Below, piece by piece: positions 28,754 to 36,050 of a stretch of DNA of 64,000 bases. Positions within the stretch are counted from its first letter, which is position 1. Each line of letters begins with the position of its first letter. Origin of the DNA: RH-AL1 sp965249685 (lineage in GTDB: Bacteria; Pseudomonadota; Alphaproteobacteria; Rhizobiales; Beijerinckiaceae); NCBI GenBank assembly GCA_965249685.1, contig CBDFMN010000003.1, forward strand, positions 3,162,001 through 3,226,000. The letters run 5' to 3'. The translations under genes and the position numbers were made by a program. The notes beneath the pieces were generated by a model that saw only the letters and a program-made list of their open reading frames with translations, had not been told where the DNA came from and searched no databases.

Positions 28754-29413
28754 CTACGGTTTCAGGCGGGACCACCAAGTCCAGGCGGCGAAGGCCAGGA
28801 GCGAGAAGAAGGCGATCGATCCCAACACGTCGATGACGAAGGCGAAGCCGGCGACCAGGAAACACAGAGGCGGAGGCCGAGCCACCATCACCGGCGCGAC
28901 GACGGGTGGGCCCGCCTCCGTGTCGCTGGCATCGGCCGCCAACGCCTTGTCGCGCTCGAGCAGGCGCCGCGCCACGTAATGGGTCACCGCCTCGACGATC
29001 GCGGCGACGTCCTCGCTCTCCGCGAGCTTGATCCGGCCGTGGCGGGTATCCTGGATAAAATGATAGACGCGCGGGTCGCGGCCCATCTCCACGAAACCGA
29101 TCATGTCGATGAAGAGGCGCGGGTTCGAGCCGGGCATGATGCCGACGTCGAAGCAATCGACGTCGGCGGGGATCTGCGTGAGCAGGGGTCCCAGCGCCTC
29201 GTGCAGTCCCTCGAGGCGGCCGATGCGAGCGGCGCGCAGGTCGGACACGGCGCCCGAACGCTCGGCGTCCTCGAAGCGCGCCCGGCGCATCGCCTGCCTA
29301 AGGGACAGCACCGCCGCCTCCGAATGGGTCCGGCGGGGCCTGGCTGCGTCGGCCTTGATCTCTGCGGCAGGGTCGGCTTCGGGCGCGACCGGGTCGTGAA
29401 TGGTGTCGTCCAC
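28754..29413 (-). CDS. Conserved hypothetical protein with C-terminal membrane helix
   Basis: 219 residues: charged, helical N-terminal 150 (SGAVSDLRAARIGRLEGLHE, CFDVGIMPGSNPRLFIDMIG, YHFIQDTRHGRIKLAESEDV), a Pro/Val-rich linker, then a hydrophobic pair FLVAGFAFVIDVLGSIAFFS and LLAFAAWTWW. I think it is a conserved rhizobial family but know no function. The long soluble domain should face the cytoplasm. Confidence 0.7.
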   Translation of the reverse strand: MDDTIHDPVAPEADPAAEIKADAARPRRTHSEAAVLSLRQAMRRARFEDAERSGAVSDLRAARIGRLEGLHEALGPLLTQIPADVDCFDVGIMPGSNPRLFIDMIGFVEMGRDPRVYHFIQDTRHGRIKLAESEDVAAIVEAVTHYVARRLLERDKALAADASDTEAGPPVVAPVMVARPPPLCFLVAGFAFVIDVLGSIAFFSLLAFAAWTWWSRLKP

Positions 29414-29564
29414 GCGCGCCGCCCTCCATGAGCCTTGGAGCCGTCTCGAGCCTGGACTATACCGCCTCGGCGTCGGGCGTCATCCAAGCGTTGCGCTCAA
29501 GGTAAAGGGAAGACGACGACGGCTCTCCGGCCATCGTCGCGCGCTACGGTAACGCCAGCTTGGC

Positions 29565-30530
29565 TCAGGCCTGCTGGATCGCCGACAAGACCCAATTGTC
29601 GAGCCCGGTGCCTGACGACCGCACGAAGGTCCAGAGTTCCGTGACCGTCTGCGGCGCGGTGCTGCTGCCGGCGACCACCCGGCCGCTGGCGCGCTCCACG
29701 GTGGCGTCGAGCAACGAGAAGCGCATCGCGACCGTCGCATAGTCGGTCGCACCCTCGCGCCACGCCTCGGCAAGGTCTCCCTGAAGCAGGCGGACGTCGG
29801 ACAGGCGGTTGACGACACCCTGCCGCTGGTTGCCGGAAAGTTCGGCGGCGAAATGGTCGGCCATCTCGGGAGTCGAGAGGCGACGCAGCCCATTCAGGTC
29901 TTCGGCGCTATAGACGGCCTGGATCTCGCCGAGGCGTTGCTCGAAGCGGGTGAAGTCGTCCGGCGTGATCGTGATCGGCGTGCCGCGCGGGGCGCCCTGG
30001 CTGTTGCCGGACCCGCCGCCGCCACCGAAAGCGGCCGCGTTGCCGGCCGCCGGCGCCTGACCGGCGGCCGCGCCGCTGAAAGCCTGACGGTTGCGGAACA
30101 GACCCATGATGAAACGGAACGCGAGGTAGAGAAGACCCAACTGCAGGACCAGTCCGAGGATGGACGAGAAGCCGCCGAGGCCGCCGCCAAAGCCGCCGCC
30201 GAACAGCATGCCGACCAACCCTGCACCGACGAGGCCGCCGAGCAGGCCGCGCCCGAAGCCGCCGGAGAAGAAGCCCGGCCGCTGCTGCGCGTAACCAGAG
30301 TTGAAACCGGGGTTCGGCGCGATCGCGGAGGGACGCGGCGCGGTGTAGGTCGAGGGCGGAGCGCTGTACGTGCGCGAGCCGCGATTACCGAACGATCCGC
30401 CGCCGCCGAGCCGAGCGAACCCGTCGACGGTCGACGCGGCGGTGAAGAGCGTCGCGAGCGCGAGGATCAGCGCCGCGACAAGCGGCCGGCGCAGGCGCGG
30501 CGAGGTGGAAACACGAAAACCCATGGACAT
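29565..30530 (-). CDS. TIM44-like domain protein
   Basis: 321 residues. A signal/anchor helix (about 15-38) precedes a Gly/Phe-rich stretch containing FGRGLLGGLVGAGLVGMLFG, a membrane segment ILGLVLQLGLLYLAFRFIMG, a Gly/Ala linker, and a C-terminal Tim44-like domain (about 185-321: DFTRFEQRLGEIQAVYSAED, RRLSTPEMADHFAAEL, TVTELWTFVRSSGTGLDNWV). Alphaproteobacterial relatives (TimA) are related to the mitochondrial import motor protein Tim44. ATG 30530 is the second of several in-frame starts. Confidence 0.85.
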   Translation of the reverse strand: MSMGFRVSTSPRLRRPLVAALILALATLFTAASTVDGFARLGGGGSFGNRGSRTYSAPPSTYTAPRPSAIAPNPGFNSGYAQQRPGFFSGGFGRGLLGGLVGAGLVGMLFGGGFGGGLGGFSSILGLVLQLGLLYLAFRFIMGLFRNRQAFSGAAAGQAPAAGNAAAFGGGGGSGNSQGAPRGTPITITPDDFTRFEQRLGEIQAVYSAEDLNGLRRLSTPEMADHFAAELSGNQRQGVVNRLSDVRLLQGDLAEAWREGATDYATVAMRFSLLDATVERASGRVVAGSSTAPQTVTELWTFVRSSGTGLDNWVLSAIQQA

Positions 30531-30554
30531 GGATGGTCCTGCCTGAAGCGAACG

Positions 30555-30568
30555 AGGCGTTCGCCTCA
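30555..30568 (-). terminator. Inverted repeat GAGGCG-AA-CGCCTC
   Basis: A perfect 6-bp inverted repeat lies between the end of the AT-hook-like gene (30619) and the TIM44-like start. On the minus strand it is followed by GTTCGCTT. It may terminate the upstream transcript; the weak T content keeps confidence low. Confidence 0.3.
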
Positions 30569-30618
30569 CGTATATGTGAACTCACTCTGCAAAGCGCAAA
30601 TAAAGTCGCGCGAAAACC

Positions 30619-31212
30619 TTACCAGCAGACTTTCGGCAGACGCCGCTTCCACTGCTCGCCCGGCTTCAGCTTGGTACGCACCCAGGTGAAACGCTTTGCC
30701 TGCCGAGCCCGCAGCCCAGCCGAGCGGGCGGCGGGGGCGTGGACCACCTCATCGTCGCCGAAGTCGTCGTCGACCGGCTCCGGCGTGCCTGCCACTATGG
30801 CGGCGGGCGCCGCCACCGGCTCGGCCATGGGCGCCTTAGGTCTGTTTTTGGAACCCGGCTTGCGACCGCGGCGCCGCGTCGTCGCCGCGGCTTTAGGGCT
30901 GGCGACGGCCGGTGGCGGCTCATCGATCGCCCTCAGGATGCGGCCTCCGCCACCTGCCGTTCCCTCCAGGGCGTCGGGTTGCGCCTGGGTGTCAGGGTCA
31001 CGCCCCCGTAGGGTGGCCGGTGAGAACAAGGCGTCCGCCGCCTTCATCGCCGCTTCGTAGGCGTCGCCGCCGCGACCGCCGGCCTCGCCCCCGCCGCGGG
31101 GCGCGGCAGGCTGCGGGGGCGGTGCGTTGAAGACGTCGTCCCCCGCGCGCGCCCCAGCCCGTCGATTTGTGCCTTTGTATTCCGTGACGAACGGTTTAAC
31201 GGGACGACGCAT
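30619..31212 (-). CDS. Basic AT-hook-like protein, function unknown
   Basis: 197 residues from ATG 31212 (MRRPVKPFVTEYKGTNRR). It is mostly disordered by composition, with a TRRRGRKPGSKNRPKAP segment that contains the R-G-R-K-P core of an AT-hook, a central Asp/Glu patch (VDDDFGDDEVVH), and a basic C-terminus (RARQAKRFTWVRTKLKPGE). The C-terminal block looks conserved in type. DNA binding is likely by composition; the role is unknown. It is divergent from yqeY. Confidence 0.6.
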   Translation of the reverse strand: MRRPVKPFVTEYKGTNRRAGARAGDDVFNAPPPQPAAPRGGGEAGGRGGDAYEAAMKAADALFSPATLRGRDPDTQAQPDALEGTAGGGGRILRAIDEPPPAVASPKAAATTRRRGRKPGSKNRPKAPMAEPVAAPAAIVAGTPEPVDDDFGDDEVVHAPAARSAGLRARQAKRFTWVRTKLKPGEQWKRRLPKVCW

Positions 31213-31226
31213 CAAGTTCTCGCAAA

Positions 31227-31262
31227 GACTGCCGGGATGCAGCGGACTGCCGGGATGGAGCG
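31227..31262. repeat. Two tandem 18-bp units
   Basis: GACTGCCGGGATGCAGCG (31227-31244) is directly followed by the same 18 bases with one change (C to G at position 13). They lie in the divergent region between the AT-hook-like gene and yqeY, 15 bases before the AT-hook start. They may be paired binding sites or a small slippage duplication. Confidence 0.6.
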
Positions 31263-31456
31263 GCCTCACCGGAGGCGGCGGTGCGGTCCCAAGCAGGGCG
31301 GCAGGCTGCCAGAGAAAGCAGCATCGGTCCGCCGAAAAAGCAACCACTTTGCTTTGCTATCCCAAACAATCTCTTCACTATAATCGCAGGCGGGCGATCG
31401 GAAGTAATTCTTCGACCGGTTCAAGCTTAAATCTTCGCAGGGTCAGGACAGAGTGG

Positions 31457-31909
31457 ATGCGCGACGCGTTGAACAACCAGCTGAAAGAGGCGATGAAGAG
31501 CGGCGATAAGCGCCGCGTGCAAACGATCCGCCTGATCAACGCCGCCTTGAAGGACAGGGACATCGAAGCGCGCGGCCAAGGCAAGCCCGCGCTGGAAGAG
31601 ACGGACATCTTCGCGTTGTTGCAAAAGATGGTGAAGAGCCGGCAGGAATCCCTGGAGATCTATCAGAAGGCCGGGCGCGAGGACTTGGCCCTCGTCGAAT
31701 CGGAGGAGATTGCCATTATCCAGAGCTTCCTTCCGCAGCCGATGAGCGAGGCGGAGACCGAAGGCGCGGTCGTGGCCGCCATCGGCGAAACGGGCGCCGT
31801 CTCGGTGAAAGACATGGGCAAGGTCGTCGCGGCGCTGAAGGGCAGATATGCGGGCCGGATGGACTTCGGCAAGGCGAGCGCCGCCATCAAGGCGAAGCTC
31901 GGCGGCTGA
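31457..31909 (+). CDS. yqeY: GatB/YqeY domain protein
   Basis: 150 residues covering the whole YqeY domain: LNNQLKEAMKSGDKRRVQTI, RLINAALKDRDIEARGQGKP, DIFALLQKMVKSRQESLEIY, IIQSFLPQPMSEAE and the C-terminal MGKVVAALKGRYAGRMDF. The domain is shared with the tail of the GatB amidotransferase subunit and binds tRNA. Often it neighbours dnaG/rpoD in alphaproteobacteria; here it is about 15 kb away. Confidence 0.93.
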   Translation: MRDALNNQLKEAMKSGDKRRVQTIRLINAALKDRDIEARGQGKPALEETDIFALLQKMVKSRQESLEIYQKAGREDLALVESEEIAIIQSFLPQPMSEAETEGAVVAAIGETGAVSVKDMGKVVAALKGRYAGRMDFGKASAAIKAKLGG

Positions 31910-31913
31910 TCCC

Positions 31914-32387
31914 GTGACCGGTTCCGCGGACGCGCGCCCGTTCAAGATCCTCCAGGCCGACCACACCGGGATCACCGTGCGCGATCTCGAGCGCTCGCTG
32001 ACGTTCTGGCGCGACGTCCTCGGGTTCAAGCTCGTCGCCCGAGCGCGGCGCACCGGCACCTATGCGGCGGACGTGACTGGCGTACCGGGGGCGGAAATCG
32101 CCATCGCAATCCTGCTCGCGCCGGGGCACAAGATCGAGTTGCTGCACTATCTCCTGCCGGAAGGGCGCGAGCACCTGCGTCCGCGCCCCTGCGATCTCGG
32201 CTCGATCCATCTCGCCTTCGACGTCGACGATCTCGACGCCGTGCTGGCGCGCGTCGCTGCCTCCGGCTGGGCGGCGGTCGGCGCGCCGCAGGTTGTCGCG
32301 GAAGGCGCGCGCGCCGGCACGCGTGTCGTCTACGTGCGCGACGTTGACGGCACGACCCTCGAGTTCATGCAGCCGCCGGCCGTCTAG
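31914..32387 (+). CDS. VOC/glyoxalase-family protein
   Basis: 157 residues from GTG 31914, 4 bases after yqeY. It has ADHTGITVRDLERSLTFWRD at the start, IELLHYLLPEGRE in the middle and VVYVRDVDGTTLEFMQPP at the end, giving the two beta-alpha-beta-beta-beta halves of a VOC fold. Candidate metal ligands are His (ADHTG), Glu in IELLHY, His in SIHLAFDV and the late Glu in TLEFMQ. Substrate unknown. Confidence 0.85.
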   Translation: MTGSADARPFKILQADHTGITVRDLERSLTFWRDVLGFKLVARARRTGTYAADVTGVPGAEIAIAILLAPGHKIELLHYLLPEGREHLRPRPCDLGSIHLAFDVDDLDAVLARVAASGWAAVGAPQVVAEGARAGTRVVYVRDVDGTTLEFMQPPAV

Positions 32388-32418
32388 GCGTTCCGCTTAA
32401 GCGCTGGCGGGTGAGGCA

Positions 32419-33438
32419 CTACGCCGGTGTGAGGGCGTCGGCGACGCCGTCGATCAGGTTGACGGCGAGCAGGCTTTCCGCGGTCGGCACCCGAAGCAGC
32501 GGCGCGCAACGCGCCGGCGTCGTCGCGATCAGGTCTTCAAGCGCGAGGAGCGCGACGCGCGCGGCCTCTCGGTCCACGGCGTGGAAGCGGACCGCCTCGC
32601 CCGGCCGCACTTGGGCGAGGCGGCCGAAATCGGCGCGGCACACGTGACCGATCTTGGAATAGCCGCCGGTCGGCTGGCGATCGGCCATCAGCACCATCGG
32701 CTGGCCATCGCCCGCGACCTGTACGGCGCCGAGCGCCACCCCGTCCGAGACGATGTTGAAATCGCTCCTGTGAGCGAGGCGCGGCCCGGCGAACTTATAG
32801 GCCATGCGGTCGGCCACGGAGGTCAAGGCGTAAAGGCCGTCAAAGAAGGTGGCGAGCGCGACCTCGTCGAAATAGTCGTCCTGCGGCCCTGGCACGACGC
32901 CGACCGGCGCTTCCGAACGGGCGAGCCATGCTGCCTCCAGGCATCCCTCGTCACGCGGCATGGCGTCGGGATCGCCCTCCGGAAGCACGTCGCCCGCTCG
33001 CAGCATGCGACCCTCCAGGCCGCCGAGGCCGGAGCGCGTGTGCGTGGCGCGGCTACCCATCACCGGGCGCACGTCGATCCCGCCGGGTAGGGCGAGATAG
33101 GTGAAAGCGCCCCAGGCACCGGCGCGCGCGCGCAGCACGGCGCCCGGTTGCAGGGTCACGCGCCCCGCCTGCGGCAGGGCCGCGCCATCGCGCGTCCAGG
33201 CGAAGCCGCCGCCGCCGAAGGCGACGGCGACCGGCCGGTCCTCGCAGGTCATCGTCAGCCCGCCCCCGCCGATCTCCACCGCCGCCGCGTCTGCCGCGTT
33301 GCCGAGGACCAGGTTGGCGGAGGCCATCGCGACCCAGTCCATCGGGCCGGCGGGCGTGACGCCGAAACGCAGCAGGCCGCGCCGGCCGCCGTCCTGAATG
33401 GTTGCCCCATGGCCCGCAGCGGTGACGCGCAGGGCCAT
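32419..33438 (-). CDS. pxpC: 5-oxoprolinase subunit C
   Basis: 339-residue biotin-dependent-carboxyltransferase-like protein (KipA/allophanate hydrolase subunit 2 family). Typical blocks are GATIQDGGRRGLLRFGVTPA, GPMDWVAMASANLVLGN, YLALPGGIDVRPVMGSRATH, VPGPQDDYF and ADRQPTGGYSKIGHV. With PxpA and PxpB it hydrolyses 5-oxoproline to glutamate using ATP. It starts one base after pxpB ends. Confidence 0.93.
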   Translation of the reverse strand: MALRVTAAGHGATIQDGGRRGLLRFGVTPAGPMDWVAMASANLVLGNAADAAAVEIGGGGLTMTCEDRPVAVAFGGGGFAWTRDGAALPQAGRVTLQPGAVLRARAGAWGAFTYLALPGGIDVRPVMGSRATHTRSGLGGLEGRMLRAGDVLPEGDPDAMPRDEGCLEAAWLARSEAPVGVVPGPQDDYFDEVALATFFDGLYALTSVADRMAYKFAGPRLAHRSDFNIVSDGVALGAVQVAGDGQPMVLMADRQPTGGYSKIGHVCRADFGRLAQVRPGEAVRFHAVDREAARVALLALEDLIATTPARCAPLLRVPTAESLLAVNLIDGVADALTPA

Positions 33439-33439
33439 C

Positions 33440-34150
33440 TCAGGCCTCCTCGAAGAAGACGGGTATGCCGGCCTGCGCCTCGGCCTCGAGCGCGGCGAAG
33501 CGGGTGGCGTCGATGCGCTCGAAGCGCACGTGGTCGCCGACCGCGATGGGGAACATCGGCGCGCGAGCGGGATCGAAGGTGCGCGCCGGCGTGCGCCCGA
33601 GCACGTACCAGCCCGTCGGCATGACGAACGAAGAGATGAGCGTCTGGCCGCCGCCGATCGTCAGCGCGCCGAACGGCGCCGGTGGGCGCGGCGTCGCGCG
33701 GCGCGACAGGGCGAGTTCGGGCGCGAGGCCGCCCAGAAACGCGAAACCCGGCGCGAACCCGTACATGACGACGGTGTAGCGACCATCCGCATGCAGCGCC
33801 GCGACGCGCTCGGGCGGAAGACCGAGGATGCCGGCCGCCTCCTCCAAGTCCTCCGCGCAAGGCCCGTCGTAGCAGGCGGGCACCCGCCAGGACTTCGGTC
33901 GCGCGCGCGGCGCGTCGGTGGGATCGACCGCCTCCAGCGCCGCGATCAGCGCGTCTGCCGTGAGGCGGCGGGGATCGAAATGCACCATCAGCGAGCGGTA
34001 GGTCGGCACCGTCTCGGTCACGCCCGCGATCGGCTGCGCCGCAAGCGCGGCGTCGAGCGCCATCACCCGCGCATGGGCTGCGGGATCGATGCCGCGGCTG
34101 AACTCGACGACCACCGCCGATTCGCCGGCACTGAGATAACGCGGCTGCAT
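33440..34150 (-). CDS. pxpB: 5-oxoprolinase subunit B
   Basis: 236 residues of the KipI/allophanate hydrolase subunit 1 family: GESAVVVEFSRGIDP, PTYRSLMVHFDP, VMYGFAPGFAFLGGL, LSRRATPRPPAPFGALTIGG and PTGWYVLGRTPARTFDP. It sits between pxpA (3-base gap) and pxpC (1-base gap), the complete Pxp set. Confidence 0.93.
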   Translation of the reverse strand: MQPRYLSAGESAVVVEFSRGIDPAAHARVMALDAALAAQPIAGVTETVPTYRSLMVHFDPRRLTADALIAALEAVDPTDAPRARPKSWRVPACYDGPCAEDLEEAAGILGLPPERVAALHADGRYTVVMYGFAPGFAFLGGLAPELALSRRATPRPPAPFGALTIGGGQTLISSFVMPTGWYVLGRTPARTFDPARAPMFPIAVGDHVRFERIDATRFAALEAEAQAGIPVFFEEA

Positions 34151-34153
34151 CGC

Positions 34154-34915
34154 TCAGGCAGCGAAGGATTTCAGCGCGATGCCGGCCCGCTCCAGGCGGG
34201 CGCGGACGGCGCGCGCCATGGCTACCGCGCCCGGCGTGTCGCCGTGGACGCAAATAGAGTCGATACCCACCGCAATGCGCTTGCCCGACTGCGTGATGAC
34301 CGCGCCCTCCTCGATCATGGTGCTCACGCGCTCGGCAGCCTCGTCGGGATCGTGCAGCACGGCGCCGGGCAGCGCGCGTGAGACGAGGTTGCCGGCGTCG
34401 GTGTAGGCGCGGTCGGCGTAGATCTCGCGCACCGTCCGCAGCCCGGCCGCCTCGCCGGCATGCTCCAACTCCGTCCCGGCGATGGCGAGGAAGCGCAGGC
34501 CCGGATCGACGGCCTTGATGGCGTGGGCGATGGCGCGAGCGCCGGCCGGATCCTCCATCGCCACGTTGCTCAGGGCTCCGTGGATCTTCACGTAGGTGAT
34601 GCGATGGCCGACATAGGCGGCCATTGCCTGCGCCGCGCCGACCTGATAGGCGACCATCCGCTCGATCTCTTCGTGGCTGCAGGGCAGCCGGCGGCGGCCG
34701 AAGCCAGCGAGGTCGGGGAAGCCCGGGTGGGCGCCGATCGCCACGCCGCGGTCACGCGCCAGCGCGAAGGTGTTAGCCATGATGTCGGGGTCGCCCGCAT
34801 GGTAGCCGCAGGCGACGCTGGCCGATGTGACGATCCCCAGCATCGCCGTATCGTCCCCCATGGCGTAGACGCCGAAACCCTCGCCGCAATCGCAATTCAG
34901 GTCGACCCGCTTCAT
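34154..34915 (-). CDS. pxpA: 5-oxoprolinase subunit A (LamB/YcsF family)
   Basis: 253 residues: VDLNCDCGEGFGVYAMGDD, SVACGYHAGDPDIM, GVAIGAHPGFPDLAGFGRR, HRITYVKIHGALSN and GIDSICVHGDTPGAVAMA, all diagnostic. First gene of the pxpABC operon on the minus strand, 17 bases downstream of a membrane-protein gene. Confidence 0.95.
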   Translation of the reverse strand: MKRVDLNCDCGEGFGVYAMGDDTAMLGIVTSASVACGYHAGDPDIMANTFALARDRGVAIGAHPGFPDLAGFGRRRLPCSHEEIERMVAYQVGAAQAMAAYVGHRITYVKIHGALSNVAMEDPAGARAIAHAIKAVDPGLRFLAIAGTELEHAGEAAGLRTVREIYADRAYTDAGNLVSRALPGAVLHDPDEAAERVSTMIEEGAVITQSGKRIAVGIDSICVHGDTPGAVAMARAVRARLERAGIALKSFAA

Positions 34916-34932
34916 GGCCCTGTTCCCCGAGC

Positions 34933-35487
34933 TCAGCGCCTGAACAGGCCGCCGGACTTTCCGCCGAAGCGGGCGCCGAGCCCCGCCTTGAGCCGACCGA
35001 ACGCCACCCGCGCCCGCTCCCTCGCGTCGCTCGCCAATCGCCAGACCTCTGTGGTCTTGAACCAGGCAAGCATCCGGTCCTTGTACCCCATGGTCCAGGT
35101 GAAGGCCCTGGCGAACCAGCCGATCGTCATCAGCCGCGCCCGCCCGGCGTGGAAGATACGCTCGCAGACGAGGATGCTGACGATGTAGGCACCGATAAAG
35201 ATCAGGAGACCCGTCTTGAAATGACCGCTGCCCATCAGGACCACGGCATAGGCTTTGGCGAGCTCGGCGACCGCGAAAGGCACCACAAGCAGCACGAGCA
35301 GCACGTAGGCCGGCAGGTCGGCGATGGCCGCCTCCAACCGCTGGATCAGGCGTAGCCGAGACAATAGCCGCATGAGCGGCCCGAACAGCGGGCCGATGAT
35401 CGCGTCGAGAATGAAATAGAGGCCGACGACCAGTTCGGCCGGCAGACGCGCCAGGCGCCGGGTCAGGCTCGGGGTGCTGGCAGGCAT
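34933..35487 (-). CDS. Conserved hypothetical membrane protein
   Basis: 184 residues from ATG 35487. Hydrophobic stretches at about 18-40 (VGLYFILDAIIGPLFGPLM), 58-85 (PAYVLLVLLVVPFAVAELA) and 92-112 (KTGLLIFIGAYIVSILVCER), then a basic cytoplasmic tail. The block FHAGRARLMTIGWFARAF looks conserved. Function unknown. The short gap suggests cotranscription with pxpABC. Confidence 0.7.
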   Translation of the reverse strand: MPASTPSLTRRLARLPAELVVGLYFILDAIIGPLFGPLMRLLSRLRLIQRLEAAIADLPAYVLLVLLVVPFAVAELAKAYAVVLMGSGHFKTGLLIFIGAYIVSILVCERIFHAGRARLMTIGWFARAFTWTMGYKDRMLAWFKTTEVWRLASDARERARVAFGRLKAGLGARFGGKSGGLFRR

Positions 35488-35565
35488 GGAACACCTTCTA
35501 AGGGCCTCGCGACGTCCTGTGGTGGGCTTCGCGCCCCACCCCGTCAAGGCCCTAGGCAGTGGCCC

Positions 35566-36024
35566 TCATCCCGTCCGCAGCGTGTAGCGCACGACATCGT
35601 CGGCCGGAGCCAATGTGTCATAGAGGCGCCGCGCCGCTGCGTTGTCCGCCCGCGTGTGCCAGTAGAGGCGACTGCACGGGGCCTCGCGCGTGCGGCGGAT
35701 AGCATCGTCGATGAGCGCGCGGCCGAGGCCGAGGTGGCGCCGGTTCTCCTCGACGAACAGGTCTTCGAGGTAGCAGACCGGCAAGATCGTCCAGGTGCAC
35801 GCGTGCCGAACGCAGATGCAGAACCCGGCGAGTCCCGCTTCTGTCGCGGCGAACCGGGCGGACATGCTCGAGGCGGGATCGAGGATGCGATCCCAAGTCG
35901 TGGCCGTCACCGCTTCGGGCAGCGGCTCCTCGTAGAACCGAAGATAGGCGGCCCACAGGCGACGCCAGTCCGCTTCGTCGGCGGTCTGCGCGTCGCGGAT
36001 CGTGAAAGGCGCCCGGGCTGACAT
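35566..36024 (-). CDS. GNAT-family N-acetyltransferase
   Basis: 152 residues with the full GNAT fold: IRDAQTADEADWRRLWAAYL at the start, YLEDLFVEENRRHLGLGRAL carrying the acetyl-CoA R/Q-x-x-G-x-G/A-like loop, and LYWHTRADNAAARRLYDTL near the end. Similar proteins acetylate small amines or protein N-termini; the substrate is unknown. It lies 26 bases downstream of the helicase stop. Confidence 0.88.
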   Translation of the reverse strand: MSARAPFTIRDAQTADEADWRRLWAAYLRFYEEPLPEAVTATTWDRILDPASSMSARFAATEAGLAGFCICVRHACTWTILPVCYLEDLFVEENRRHLGLGRALIDDAIRRTREAPCSRLYWHTRADNAAARRLYDTLAPADDVVRYTLRTG

Positions 36025-36050
36025 AAGAGAGGTCTCCCGGAGAAGCGGCC

